DNA from: Metarhizium brunneum
Lineage: Eukaryota; Ascomycota; Sordariomycetes; Hypocreales; Clavicipitaceae
Direction: 5' to 3'
Length of the DNA: 64,000 nt
Assembly: GCF_013426205.1 (NCBI RefSeq)
Contig: NC_089424.1
Coordinates: forward strand, 2,356,001-2,420,000
A program made the translations under genes and the position numbers. Shown piece after piece: positions 41,745 through 52,210 of this stretch. The notes beneath the pieces were generated by a model that did not search any database, was not told the origin of the DNA, and saw nothing but the letters and a program-made list of their open reading frames with translations. Every line of letters starts with the position of its first letter. The first letter of the stretch is position 1.

Positions 41745-43341
41745 ATGTCGCTTTTCACGGCGCAGCTATACCCAGGCAGGGCGCTAGGCTTTCTGAGTAG
41801 GTATCCGTAAACAGATAGCACTTGCAGTTTGCCCGGTCACTAACACGACGTGTCCGCGCAATATAGTCCTTGGCGCATCGCTACATGATGTCCTGACACG
41901 CCTCAAAGCCGAGCCGCAGCGTTTCCCGAGACTCGAAGTCCTCCACTCGCCAGATAGACCCGTCACTGAACCTGTGTGCGTTGTCCTTCCGCAGAATGGA
42001 CTCCGGCTGCGCTTCGATGGGCCCGAACAGCGGCTGCGACTGATTGAGGTGGTGGACTTTACAAAAATTCACATCACATTCAAGGACAGGGATTTGTTGA
42101 AGCATACGACGAATGGAACTTCAGCTCCCGGATCGCCCGTCCCAGGGGAGTCGCCGCTAGGGCCGACCTTTAGGCACATTTACCATCGGCTGCTGGGCCC
42201 GACCTATGCCGGCGAGTTTATCCCCCCATCTAGCGGGCAGGAAGACGGCACTTATGTCCTGTCCTATCCGGGAGTGGCTTTTAATTTTTCACTGGCGAAA
42301 TCGGCCTACTCACCGGATAAGGATGTGGTCACGCTGTTGTCCGCTTCGTCGAGCCAGGTTGCTACTTCGATGGCCGTATTCAGTGGGACATCCTGGGCTG
42401 AGGCGCGACAGACGCTGTGGACAGAGATACTGCCTAGTGTTAAACAAACTTCTGTGCTACCAAAGACAAAAGATGTGTACCCGGACGAGGTGTCGCTGAT
42501 TCGGATACATGGTGGTGGAAAGTTGGATTTGTTTCGGAAGTGGACGAATAATGCCTTTCGGATTCAGCTAGGGGAAACGACGCCTCAGGAGCTGGTGATG
42601 GAACTGGGTCCGCCGAATGCGATTTACCGGAAGAACGATCAAAAGATGGTGATTCACAAGATGCGGGCGGCGAGCAGCTCCCGTGGTCGGCCAAGTTCAT
42701 CTGACATCGGCCGCCCTGATGATCTCACCGATACAGACCAATCATCCATGAATACCGGTTCAGACGATTCAGACAACGACGAAGCCATCGACGAACAAAC
42801 AGCAAGCAATCCTTTGGAAGAGTGTTTCTACAACTACTTCTATCTTGGCTTTGACATCCTCCTCTCCCTACCAACCCAGCCATCAGCTGTACCCCCCGCA
42901 GACGACACCAGCGAAGACCCAGCAGAAAACCCAATCAAACATCACCACCCTGACCGTCTTGTCGCCACCAAGGTTGTCCTCCACGGCAACGTGCCTGGGT
43001 CCTACGAATTCAACCGCCACCGTCGCTGCCGCTGGGAAATAGCGTACCTTGACGATGTCACGTCCGAAACGCAGTTCAAATACGTCGAAGAAGGCATGAA
43101 CTCTAAATGGGAGGGTGCATACTCGCTAGGAAAAGTGCCACAAGGACAGAGGGGAATGGTACTGAACCGTGGATGGGGCGATAGCCCGGGGAGCAGCTGC
43201 GAGTTTTTGGGAGGTTGGGAAGAGAGTGGTGCGAAGAGGGCAGAGGCAAACGGGGATTCGACGACGACATTGTATGGGTTTCCGGGTCTGGTGTTTGAGG
43301 TGTTGAGGAACGATTATGTCAATACCGTGACGATATTTTAA
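41745..43341 (+). CDS. PHAF1/UPF0183 family protein
   Basis: This protein matches the UPF0183 family (human PHAF1/C16orf70), whose animal member is recruited with BCAS3 to phagophores in autophagy. The fungal role is little known. Two exons, 41745-41796 and 41867-43341, give about 508 residues. The 70-nt intron restores LYPGRALGFLILGASLHDVL, the family N-terminus. Further conserved segments are RLKAEPQRFPRLEV, LPQNGLRLRFDGPEQRLRLI and GPTYAGEFIPP. Also present are YPGVAFNF, a LGPPNAIYRKNDQKMVIH block and the Cys/Tyr/Phe-rich NYFYLGFDILL. A Ser/Asp-rich linker of about 50 residues interrupts the domain, as in other fungal members. Splice choice at GAGTAG|GT was excluded because it gives the wrong phase. 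Confidence 0.85.
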
Positions 43342-43955
43342 TGTCAAGTAATCTATAGATTTTTTTTTGGGACGTCTAGGTCGTGTGGAGACGAAACTGC
43401 TGCTTTCACATGTCAAACTGAGGCATTCAACTATACTCACCACTTGGGTTACACTAGTCGGAGGAACAGTCTTCCTGACGAGGACGCTCAGCCTATCCAG
43501 CGCCTGAGTCAGACACACGGACGCTGGCGCCCTTGCAGCCATGAACAAGCTGGAGCGTGCTGGAACGAGAATCGAGAATACAAGATCTGAATGTGGCCGT
43601 CATCAGCCAGTCACGATGAGGAGGGGTGTGTTCGTTCGAGTAACAAGGGGCCGGGAAGCATCTTGACCGCAGTGTGTCTTGCGCCAGTGCGTTCGTGGCA
43701 TATGACGCGTTTGCCCGAGTTGTGTAAGTAGATCATGGTTCGTTTTTGCGCATCTACACACGGGCTGGTCGTGGATAAAGCGGACAGAATTTGTTGAGGA
43801 TGGGGTTTCCATTGGCCGTGAGGGGACGAATGCTGCTTCACCTCGGCGGCTGGTAGAAGGTTCATTGCAAAGACCAGTGGCTAACACATATTCCGATATA
43901 CGCATGCTCCGGTGTATTTCATGTCCTTTGCTATGCTCGTATACTTGGGTCAGCC
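43342..43955. other. Intergenic, no gene seen
   Basis: This stretch holds the 3' UTR of the PHAF1-like gene and the downstream flank of the small minus-strand gene. A T run lies at about 43363. Nothing else is supported. Confidence 0.45.
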
Positions 43956-44258
43956 TTATTTTCTAGCTGGTCGTTCACACTCCAGGGGCTTCTTCCCGGC
44001 AAGCATAACCGGGATCTGCGATTCCTGTGCGGCGTTTAGACGCATGTCTACGTTCCTCACTGGTATGCGACGTATTGTGACCATCGTGTAGGGGAGGCGT
44101 TTCTGAAGCCAGGTGGTTGCCTCGACGTGTAGTGTCAAAGCGAGATTGTACAAGGGCTTGCAACTCTGCGCCAACTTGTCTTGCATTTCATCTTGTTCAA
44201 GGCCCAACTTGAAGAGCCCTCCAGGGGTTGGAGCCCGGCGTGATGTGATGGGAGGCAT
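43956..44258 (-). CDS. Probable small gene, 100 residues, unknown
   Basis: The ORF has balanced protein-like composition with no Trp/Cys excess (contains LGLEQDEMQDKLAQSCKPLY and VEATTWLQKRLPYTMVTI). On the minus strand, a CCATATAACC TATA-like box lies about 75 bases upstream. It is followed by a C/T-rich leader ending ACGACAACGCAATGAATGCC. The first ATG, four bases upstream in another frame, would give only 21 residues. I see no signal peptide, membrane segment or known domain. The Arg/Lys-rich sequence would suit a soluble nuclear or cytosolic protein, but that is a guess. It could also be the last exon of a longer gene. Confidence 0.4.
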   Translation of the reverse strand: MPPITSRRAPTPGGLFKLGLEQDEMQDKLAQSCKPLYNLALTLHVEATTWLQKRLPYTMVTIRRIPVRNVDMRLNAAQESQIPVMLAGKKPLECERPARK

Positions 44259-45118
44259 TCATTGCGTTGTCGTGAGAGGGGAAAGGAGGATGGGCAACGC
44301 GTTGAGTAGCGCCGTAGATGGTTGGTTATATGGTGTATCGTCTTGATTCTGGAGCTACGAAAACGCAAGTTTGATACCTCACTTATTCCGGATCAAGGGC
44401 GTGGCCTACGATTTTTCCTACTGGACATTGACCTTGCGTCCGATCTCGTCGAGACCGATGGATGGCCAGTTGGCACTCGTCTACATAGGTGTCAGAATTC
44501 TCGTCAGCATGCCGACACTAGGTCACAATTTCAGGCCGCAAGTATACAAGGCACCGACATCAGAGATAGTTCTAGATGCCCAGCAGCTCTCGAAAAAATG
44601 CTCATTGTTGGTGATGTGAGCAGCACTAGCGCGAAGCCATCACGGGTGTGTCTGTAGAGAAAAGCCAGCTTCTGCACAGAAACACTTTGCTACTCCCATT
44701 ACAATCATGAAACGCATGCCCAGTCACAAGCTTGGAGTTGAGGCACACACTCAGCCTCGCCCGTACGGGGAGGCAATGATATCGGACACGGAGCCATAGG
44801 CTGGATGTGCAGTCCGGCTCCGGACCGTCGCGGCGTGTACCGCGGCGTGCGACAAAACAACAAAGCGACTTTCGTTTACGAAGCCAACACGTCATGCGCT
44901 GCCTAAATTCCCGTTTTTTTCGGGTGTGAATTTGAAAGCAAATCGGGATGTTCGTGAGCTCGAGCCGATGCCTTGATCATAATAAATACTGCCGCCACCC
45001 TCCTCGCTTGAACTGTAGGACGTGTGCATTTTCGATAAACCGTTCAGCTCGTTCCCTTTCTAAACTATACAAGTATTTAAACCGAAAAAAAAGGGCTGTG
45101 CAAAAGGAGCCTGCTGTA
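44259..45118. promoter_or_regulatory. Divergent flank, small gene / P450
   Basis: These 860 bases lie between the minus-strand 100-residue gene and the plus-strand P450. The end next to 45118 has a TACAAGTATTTAA element and an A run before the P450 start. An in-frame upstream ATG at 44948 would add 57 residues to the P450, but it lacks family support. No other gene is seen. Confidence 0.45.
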
Positions 45119-46846
45119 ATGGCAGTTCCGCTACCGTTGTTCACGGCCGTTGCAGCCGCCGGCACACTCCTCTTCATAACGCAACAACAGGAATGGACTA
45201 GGAAACTGGCTATTGGGGCATTTGCCGTCGTTTTTGGCATCCAGATGGTCATCTACTCCATCTACAGCTTGTTCATATATCCCTTTTTCTTGTCGCCGTA
45301 TCGTCACTTGCCCAAGCCCCCCGGCGGCGATTATCTCTTTGGGCACACGAGACAGATGGTAAAAGAAGGCCTGGGAACAACCGCAAGAAAATGGTGAGTA
45401 CGCAGTGTCCCCATCCCGTCCATCTCTTGATGAGCCCGCGGCCATGGCCATCTAACCTGTGTCAGGATCGCGTCGATCCCCAACGACGGCTTCATCCACA
45501 TTCGCTGGGCATTCAACCGCGAAATGCTTCTCGTCACGTCGCCGCAGGCGCTGTCGGAAATCCTCGTCGCCAAAAGCTACGAGTTTGCCAAACCCCAGTT
45601 CCTCCGCGACACCCTGGGCCCCGTCATCGGGCACGCCCTGGTCCTCGCCGAGGGGGACGCGCACAAGCTCCAGCGCCGCAACCTGATGCCCGCGTTTGCG
45701 TTCCGCCACATCAAGGACCTGTACCCGCTCTTCTGGCAAAAGTCGCGAGAGGTCGTACGGGTCATGACGGCCGAGTGCGATGGCCTGGGCGTCTTGAACA
45801 TGGAGGCAGGGGCCTGGGCGTCGAGGTGTACGCTGGACGTCATTGGGACCGCTGGGCTGGGGAGGGACTTTGACGCCATTCACGACGACCACAACGAGTT
45901 GGTGGAGACGTATATGACGCTTTCGCATCCCTCCAAGACCGATAGGATCCTCATGATATTGGCCGACTTTGCGGGCTTGTTTGTGCCTGTGAAGCCGTTT
46001 CTCAACGTGCCGTTTCCGAGACTGCGGCAGGTCCAGCGGTCATCCAACATGATCCGCGATGTTTGCCGGGACGTCATCCAGGCCAAGAAGCAGAAGCTCG
46101 AAAAGGGCCAGCTCAACGACGTGGATATCGTGTCCATAGCTCTGAGGAGCGGTGTATTTTCGGAGGACGAGCTCGTCGACCAAATGATGACGTTCCTGGG
46201 CGCCGGGCATGAAACGACCGGGTCGGCGCTGACGTGGGCGATATATGCCCTGTGTCGGTTTCCCGACATCCAGAGCCGTCTCCGTGACGAGATCCGCGCC
46301 AACTTGCCGTCTGTCGATGAAGAGACAGACATTACCAGCGCGGACATTGACAAGCTGCCCTACCTCAACGCCGTGTGTAACGAAGTGCTGCGAATGTACA
46401 GCCCCGTGCCGCAAACCTTCCGCGACGCCGTCTGCGATACCAGCGTGCTGGACCGCCGCATCCACAAGGGCACGCGGCTCATCCTCGCGGCATGGGGCAC
46501 CAATGTCGATACCGCGCTTTGGGGCGCCGACGCTGGCGAGTTCAACCCGGAACGGTGGTTATCAGTCAACGACGGGGGCGAGCACTCGGTCAAAAGGGCC
46601 TCGCTGGGCGGAGCAAGCAGCAATTATGCCCTGTTGACGTTCTTGCATGGGCCGAGGAGCTGTATTGGGCAGGCGTTTGCCAAGTCTGAGTTTGCATGCT
46701 TGCTGGCTGCGTGGGTTGGGCGGTTTAGATTTGAGTTGAAGGACTCGAGGTTGATGGATGAGGAAAACATGGTGTTTGAGCAGTTGGTCACGGTGAAGGC
46801 TGTGGAGGGGTTGTATGTGAAAGCTACGGTTGTGCCGGGGTATTGA
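45119..46846 (+). CDS. Cytochrome P450 monooxygenase
   Basis: This haem-thiolate monooxygenase of about 551 residues has exons 45119-45393 and 45466-46846 and an intron of 72 nt. The N-terminus has two hydrophobic stretches (LFTAVAAAGTLLFI and LAIGAFAVVFGIQMVIYSIY), so it is ER-anchored, and a proline hinge (LPKPPGGDYLFGH) follows. The I-helix oxygen-binding motif is AGHETT (about residues 338-343), the K-helix ExxR is EVLR (about 398-401) and the PERW motif is near 453. The haem loop is FLHGPRSCIG with the Cys ligand near 491. The Phe-x-x-Gly-x-Arg-x-Cys-x-Gly signature is complete, so it should be active. I cannot assign a CYP family or substrate by eye. The next gene downstream is an MFS exporter, a pairing common in detoxification or metabolite loci. 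Confidence 0.92.
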
Positions 46847-49358
46847 AGGAACTGTATTTATTGTGATTAGCTGATGATGTTAATTTGCTTGCTGCGTTTT
46901 GTATGTATCCGAATTTGGCTCGTGGTGTCTGTCGTTGAAGGTCGATTCTAACGTACCTAGTACTCAACACACGCATGTCGAAAGAAGACAAAAAAAGAGG
47001 ATCAGGGGCTTCTGCAGCCAGACCGCCAAGGAAATGCATGAACTTGTGGTCCGATGAAAATCTGGGCTTGCCGTCTGCATTGCGTGTTGCCCAGTGGCTT
47101 GAAGGCTTCGCCTTTTCGCTTTTGTCAGCATTTCCCGTCGGCCCATGATGCCAAGAGGCATAGACTCCAAGCACCCAGATCCTGGTTAATAGAATCTTCA
47201 TTAATACATGCAAAGACTCAGTACGTAGTACTAGTCAGTCTCACACACGCCTCGCCTTGGTGCATTTGAGGCTCTGGTGATGTATTGTACGTATCACATT
47301 GTACATCTCTCCACAGAGTTCACGATGGGCTCAAAATCCACCGTCGCCCCCATGGTGATCGGATCAAATCATTGATACTTTGATAATAGTGGGCGTTTGC
47401 AGGCAATATTTGTACTGATCAGCGCTGATTATCCATTGGCGCGAATCTTTATAGCCTCGACCCAGGCAAGGGGACCCAAGACACAACACCCGTGGCCTTG
47501 TACGAGTCTGTGTCACTTTTTTTTTGTTCAATGCGGAACGTCCAGGTGCATAATCTCTTTAGCGGGCGTCGGCACATCCCACATGGCAAATGGGCCCTCA
47601 GCCGCAATCATTCTTCAAGGCGACGATCCCTTGGTGGCCAGGAGTCCAGGACACGACAAGAGCCCGAATGCCGAAGCTCGCGTTACTCCGAGCAAAATCC
47701 GATGGCAAAAGAAACAACATTTTAAATATACGCGACAGCTGCTGCAAGGCGCGTAAGCACTTGACGTTTTGGACAGACTGAAATTCATCCATTTGCATAG
47801 ATGGGTACGGAGTACGGAGTCGTCGTACGGAGTATTTCCTTGCGACTTGAGGGTTGGTGGGGACTGCGGATTGGAGCCTGGAAGACGGAGATGTAGGAAT
47901 GAGCACAGAGAATTATTAGAGTAGAACGGTGGTATAGTTGGTTATTTATCGGGTAGGGCTGGAGATGACATGGTGGTCCCTGATTGATGGTTTGATGGGC
48001 GTCTGGCGTGATGTCCGGTATACATGATGACACCCACGATTTCTGATGCTGTTAATACCAGACTGTCGAGAAATCTTCTTCTGTATGCAGATGGATATAC
48101 AATATTGTAATATCAGGCCCATGGACACCTCAGTGCCCTTGAAATCGCACACTGCTTAGTTGCACGCCGCCCCGTATAATTACATAGCAAGCAAGTAGCT
48201 CTTGCAGATGAAACTGTCAATTGATCAGGCAGGTGGGCAACATTAGGGAACCCCACCTTTTACGGTCCAGTGCTTGTCATCCCTCCCTTCATCTTACGGT
48301 GCCAACGATGCAAGTATGTACTGTTCCGTATATTGTACTCCGTAGACCGTAATGCTTTGCCGGCTGACGATGAGTCTCTGCCAGGTCTCACCTTGACGAC
48401 AGTCTCCGCCTTAAGCCCGTGCCATTGTATGAACTTTCGTTGCGCCGAGATGCAGCCATCATTGAACGCTTACTAATGGCGCGCACTGTGGCCTGTCCAC
48501 GAACTGGCCGCGACACATTGGGTCTGATGGATCCAGCCAAGTGGAACATTGAAACCAGTCGGCCCCTCAAGCCCAATTGGTAGGCACCTCGAACCAGACG
48601 GACGAAAGGCCTGCGCGCGCCCGCGCCGTCCAGCCGCCAGTCATCAATGGCATTGGATTGGCCGGACGAGGCCCCAACTTTCAAATGTCAATTAGGCACT
48701 GGGCCATCGTGTCGCCTGGTAACCACTCAGGCATGCGCTGGAGTGCTCGCCGCTAGTCATGGTTTTATGTGCCGGTTGATGCAATGCTCGTACATCCGAG
48801 ACGGCACGGCTATTGCTGCCATCCCAGAGCATCTCGAAATATAAAACCAAACGCCTCAGACATTCCCGTTCTTCCATGACGTCGTCGTATTCGTCCCGTG
48901 TCCGTTCCGTTTTCATCCCGTCATTGATCCTACTTGTGTAAGTACAGGACATCCTTGTCGAGTCAATATCTAGTACTTAGGTACGTACAGCAAAAGGTCT
49001 GGCGCCTTCCATGTTCACCGGCTTGTTCCCGCTAGTTTCCGCCTCCCCTCTGTAGTTACTACATACTTTACTTTATGTAGTCATCCATTTGCCCATTCCA
49101 AGTCAAAGAGACCATGCCTTTTTCTCATCCACCCCAGCTCCCCGACCTGTCTCTTACGATTGCTGACTTGCTGTCGGTTCATAGAAGTCCACATCTGGTG
49201 TCTTGTTGCCGTATAGTTGAAGTCGCAGCTTGCAACTGCGTCGATCTGTACCACACGACGCAACGTAAAGGGGAGGGCTGAGACAAAACCGGTTCTCAGC
49301 GCCGCCAGTTCAAGACACCACGGGCTGAAAAGGGGAATTTAAGACCGCATCGCCCGGC
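46847..49358. other. Intergenic, 2.5 kb between P450 and MFS
   Basis: There is no supported gene. TACGGAGTA words occur at 47806 and 47826 with a partial copy between them, and TACTCCGTA at 48336. A TAGTACTTAGGTACGTAC patch lies at 48971-48988. ORFs are short, overlapping and unconvincing. The last 300 bases are C/T-rich and form the MFS promoter and leader. Confidence 0.5.
47806..47834. repeat. Tandem TACGGAGTA cluster
   Basis: Two exact TACGGAGTA words (47806-47814 and 47826-47834) flank a partial copy CGGAGTCG. This is the densest cluster of the 9-bp word in the window. It lies in the P450-MFS intergenic region. Confidence 0.6.
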
Positions 49359-51167
49359 ATGGCGTCTCATTCATCGACGCCCACCACGACAGATACGTGG
49401 ACCGGTTCTGGGAAGACCGGCGACGTCGAGCGAGACGGCGACATCCATGGCTCCAAAACTCATCGCTTCATTGAGAAGCACTCACAGGCGCCTCACACGC
49501 CATCCGAACCCCCAAGTCCAACTTCAGACACCGGCCCATCAGGAAATGAAGCACTGGCAGAACCAGAAGCCGGGCGCACCAATGTCGAGACCTTCCTCGT
49601 TGTCCTGGCTCTGTGTCTGGCGCTCTTCCTCGCCGCCCTCGACATGACCATCATCACCACCGCCATCCCGACGATATCGAGCACCTTCAACTCCAGCCTG
49701 GGCTACATCTGGATCGGCTCCGCCTACCTCCTCGGCAATGCCACCTTTGTGCCGACATGGGGCAAGATTTCAGACATTTTCGGCCGGAAACCCGTCCTCA
49801 TTGGTGCCGTCGTCATCTTCTGGATCGGCTCGCTCCTGTGCGCCGTGAGCAATAGCATGGGCATGCTGATTGCCGCGCGAGCTATTCAGGGCATCGGTGG
49901 CGGCGGGACCATTGTGCTGCCCAACATTTGCATCTCAGACTTATTCTCTATGCGCAAGCGTGGCATGTACTTTGGCATTCTCGGCGGTGTATGGGCCATT
50001 GCATCTGCCGTTGGCCCTGTACTCGGAGGTGTCTTCACGAGCAAAGTGTCGTGGAGGTGGTGCTTCTACATCAACCTGCCCCTGTCGGGCGTCGGCATCC
50101 TCATTTTGATCTTTGTGCTGAAGCTGCATAACCCGAGGACGCCCGTGAAGCAGGGCTTGCTGGCGATTGACTGGGCCGGAAGCTTGCTGATCATCGGCGG
50201 CACTCTCATGTTCCTCTTTGGCCTGGAGTTTGGCGGTGTCCAGCACCCCTGGGACTCGCCCACCGTCATCTGTCTGATTGTTTTTGGCGTCATCACCATT
50301 GGCCTTTTCGTCGTCTACGAATCCATGTTTGCCAAATACCCCATCATGCCGATCTCGCTGTTCCGCCATCGAACCAGCGTCGCCTCCTTCTCGCTCTCCT
50401 TCATGCACGCCTTCACCTTCATGGGCGGGAGTTACTGGCTGCCTCTGTACTTCCAGGCCGTCATGGGCGCGACGTCCCTTCTCTCGGGCATCTACTTGCT
50501 CCCCTTTGTGCTGTCGCTCTCCATCACCTCTGCGAGCTTTGGCATCATCATTAAGCGCACAGGTAACTACAAGATCCCAATCATGTTTGGCCTCGCCGTC
50601 ATGACGCTCGGTTTCGGCCTCCTCGTCAGCCTGGGCGACGACCGAAACTGGGCCAAGATCGTCATCTTCCAAATCATTGCCGGCATCGGTGTCGGCCCCA
50701 ATTTCCAGTCCCCCCTCATCGCCCTGCAGACCAACGTTGAGCCGCGCGACATTGGGTCAGCAACAGCTAGTTTCGGCTTCCTCCGCCAGCTGGGCACCTC
50801 CATCTCGGTCGTCGCCGGCGGCGTCATTTTCAATAACCAGATGAAAGCTCAGGCTGGAACCTTGCAGCGTGAGCTTGGCCCGCAGCTGGCCAGCATGTTT
50901 AGTGGTTCTCGTGCCGCCGCCAGTGTGCACCTTGTCAGAACTTTACAGGGCCATGATGCTGCGGTGGTGAAGAACGCCTACTGGAATTCGCTGCAGAAGA
51001 TGTATATTCTGTTTACGTGCACTGCCTTTGTGGGCTTTTTGATGAGTTTTGCTGTGAAGCAGAAGAGTTTGAGCAAGGACCACACCGAGCACAAAACTGG
51101 GTTGCAGTCTTTGAAGCAGAGGAACGACGGCAGTGCTGCTGAGCCCGCAGGTAAAGAAGCCTCTTGA
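49359..51167 (+). CDS. MFS drug:H+ antiporter, DHA2 type
   Basis: This intronless 602-residue transporter has about 14 predicted membrane helices, after a hydrophilic N-terminal tail of about 80 residues rich in Ser, Thr and Pro. Family features are ALDMTIITTAIPTISSTF in helix 1, motif A between helices 2 and 3 (GKISDIFGRKPVLIG) and the AARAIQGIGGGG segment. The helix 5 motif C-like segment is ASAVGPVLGGVF, followed by WRWCFYINLPLSG. These define the DHA2 family of proton-coupled multidrug or metabolite exporters in the plasma membrane. The C-terminal tail is charged and cytosolic. The substrate cannot be read from the sequence. With the upstream P450 it could form a small detoxification unit, although 2.5 kb separates them. 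Confidence 0.93.
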   Translation: MASHSSTPTTTDTWTGSGKTGDVERDGDIHGSKTHRFIEKHSQAPHTPSEPPSPTSDTGPSGNEALAEPEAGRTNVETFLVVLALCLALFLAALDMTIITTAIPTISSTFNSSLGYIWIGSAYLLGNATFVPTWGKISDIFGRKPVLIGAVVIFWIGSLLCAVSNSMGMLIAARAIQGIGGGGTIVLPNICISDLFSMRKRGMYFGILGGVWAIASAVGPVLGGVFTSKVSWRWCFYINLPLSGVGILILIFVLKLHNPRTPVKQGLLAIDWAGSLLIIGGTLMFLFGLEFGGVQHPWDSPTVICLIVFGVITIGLFVVYESMFAKYPIMPISLFRHRTSVASFSLSFMHAFTFMGGSYWLPLYFQAVMGATSLLSGIYLLPFVLSLSITSASFGIIIKRTGNYKIPIMFGLAVMTLGFGLLVSLGDDRNWAKIVIFQIIAGIGVGPNFQSPLIALQTNVEPRDIGSATASFGFLRQLGTSISVVAGGVIFNNQMKAQAGTLQRELGPQLASMFSGSRAAASVHLVRTLQGHDAAVVKNAYWNSLQKMYILFTCTAFVGFLMSFAVKQKSLSKDHTEHKTGLQSLKQRNDGSAAEPAGKEAS

Positions 51168-52210
51168 GAAACGAGGACCAAAAAGGGCATTTTGAGCGTT
51201 TCAACATACGATGCGTGATTTACTGTCATGGGCGGCGTTTGGTGTTGGGAAATGCATTGGGTGCGTGAGCATATACTTTACCTGTACATACATGTAGATA
51301 TTCAAATGTGGGCGCAAAATCATTGCACAGCTTGCTCTCTCGAAAAGGGGTCATGCCCCTTGTTGATTGATCTGAAAGTCATGAATGCTGCATGTTTGTA
51401 GGGGAAAGTTGATGTGCGACCAAAAAGAGCCCTGCATGGCACAGGACCCTGGTATAATGAATGCTTCGTTTTTTTGTTGCACATTTGGTCTAGCGGTTAC
51501 AGAGTACCAATAAAGTTTAGATATCATAAACTGTTACGAAAAGTGGAAGAACTTTAAGATAGTAAATGTTGCCATCTCTTGCATCCATTGCAAGAAGCTA
51601 TCCAGCTTTGAACTCTCTTTTTTCCCTCAAATCGACGTCTCATGTTGCGGGGGACGTGAGCACACTCATCACTTCCAACCTGGATAATTGAAAATTCAAC
51701 GGCACTACTATACTGCCGTCAGGGGGTTTTTTTTTTGGCCTCTTACGAAAGCATACAGTCGGCTGTATTGGCCAAACTGTTGCGTCATTCGGTCGGACTA
51801 GACGAGTTAGACGACCTAGGCGAGGTAGACGAGATGAGGCCACTGCAACGGTGGCGGTTGTCAGGGCAACAGCTGGTGTTGATGCAGAGCTCCTTCCTTA
51901 GTGCGGAGCTATTTACTTTGTGCTCACTTCCTGGGAACGTCGACATGGGCACCCCCTCCCGCGCAAGGATTGTGCACGACTCCATTCCACACCGATTTTT
52001 GCCATCTTTGGGCTTCTGAGTAACTCTACGTCCAGCGGTGATGGTTTTGTCCGTCATTGCATTTGATATCGTATATATTTTTTGTTTTTCGCACCTGCCA
52101 CACGTCCTCCCGATCCTCACCGCAACGACCGCGTCGTCCACGCGGATATCCTGGCCAAGCTGGCTTCTCGACGAACTACGCGCTCCGACCGGGAGCTAAA
52201 CCGGTCAACA
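51168..52210. other. Intergenic, MFS 3' region and kinesin-5 promoter
   Basis: This region contains a TGTACATACATG word at about 51284, a T run at about 51727, and a four-copy 9-bp tandem repeat at 51799-51834. An ORF without an ATG start (51735-52019) has fairly protein-like composition, but no domain or start supports it. The final 100 bases are C/T-rich before the kinesin start. Confidence 0.5.
51799..51834 (+). repeat. Four-copy imperfect 9-bp tandem repeat
   Basis: The unit TAGACGAGN is repeated four times (TAGACGAGT, TAGACGACC, TAGGCGAGG, TAGACGAGA). It lies about 380 bases upstream of the kinesin-5 start, in noncoding DNA. It could be a leftover of local duplication or a multi-site regulatory element. 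Confidence 0.6.

Noticed and set aside
44948..45118. 57-residue N-terminal extension of the P450 from an upstream in-frame ATG
   Set aside because: The added sequence is Ser/Cys/Arg-rich and would bury the membrane anchor. The ATG at 45119 gives a normal P450 N-terminus.
49941..50672. 243-codon minus-strand ORF
   Set aside because: It is antisense to the MFS transporter. The Asp/Glu/Gln/His-rich reading reflects reversed membrane-helix codons.
51485..51510. TTTGGTCTAGCGGTTA, resembling the 5' part of tRNA-Glu/Asp
   Set aside because: No anticodon arm, T arm or 3' acceptor follows. It is a chance match or a small fragment.
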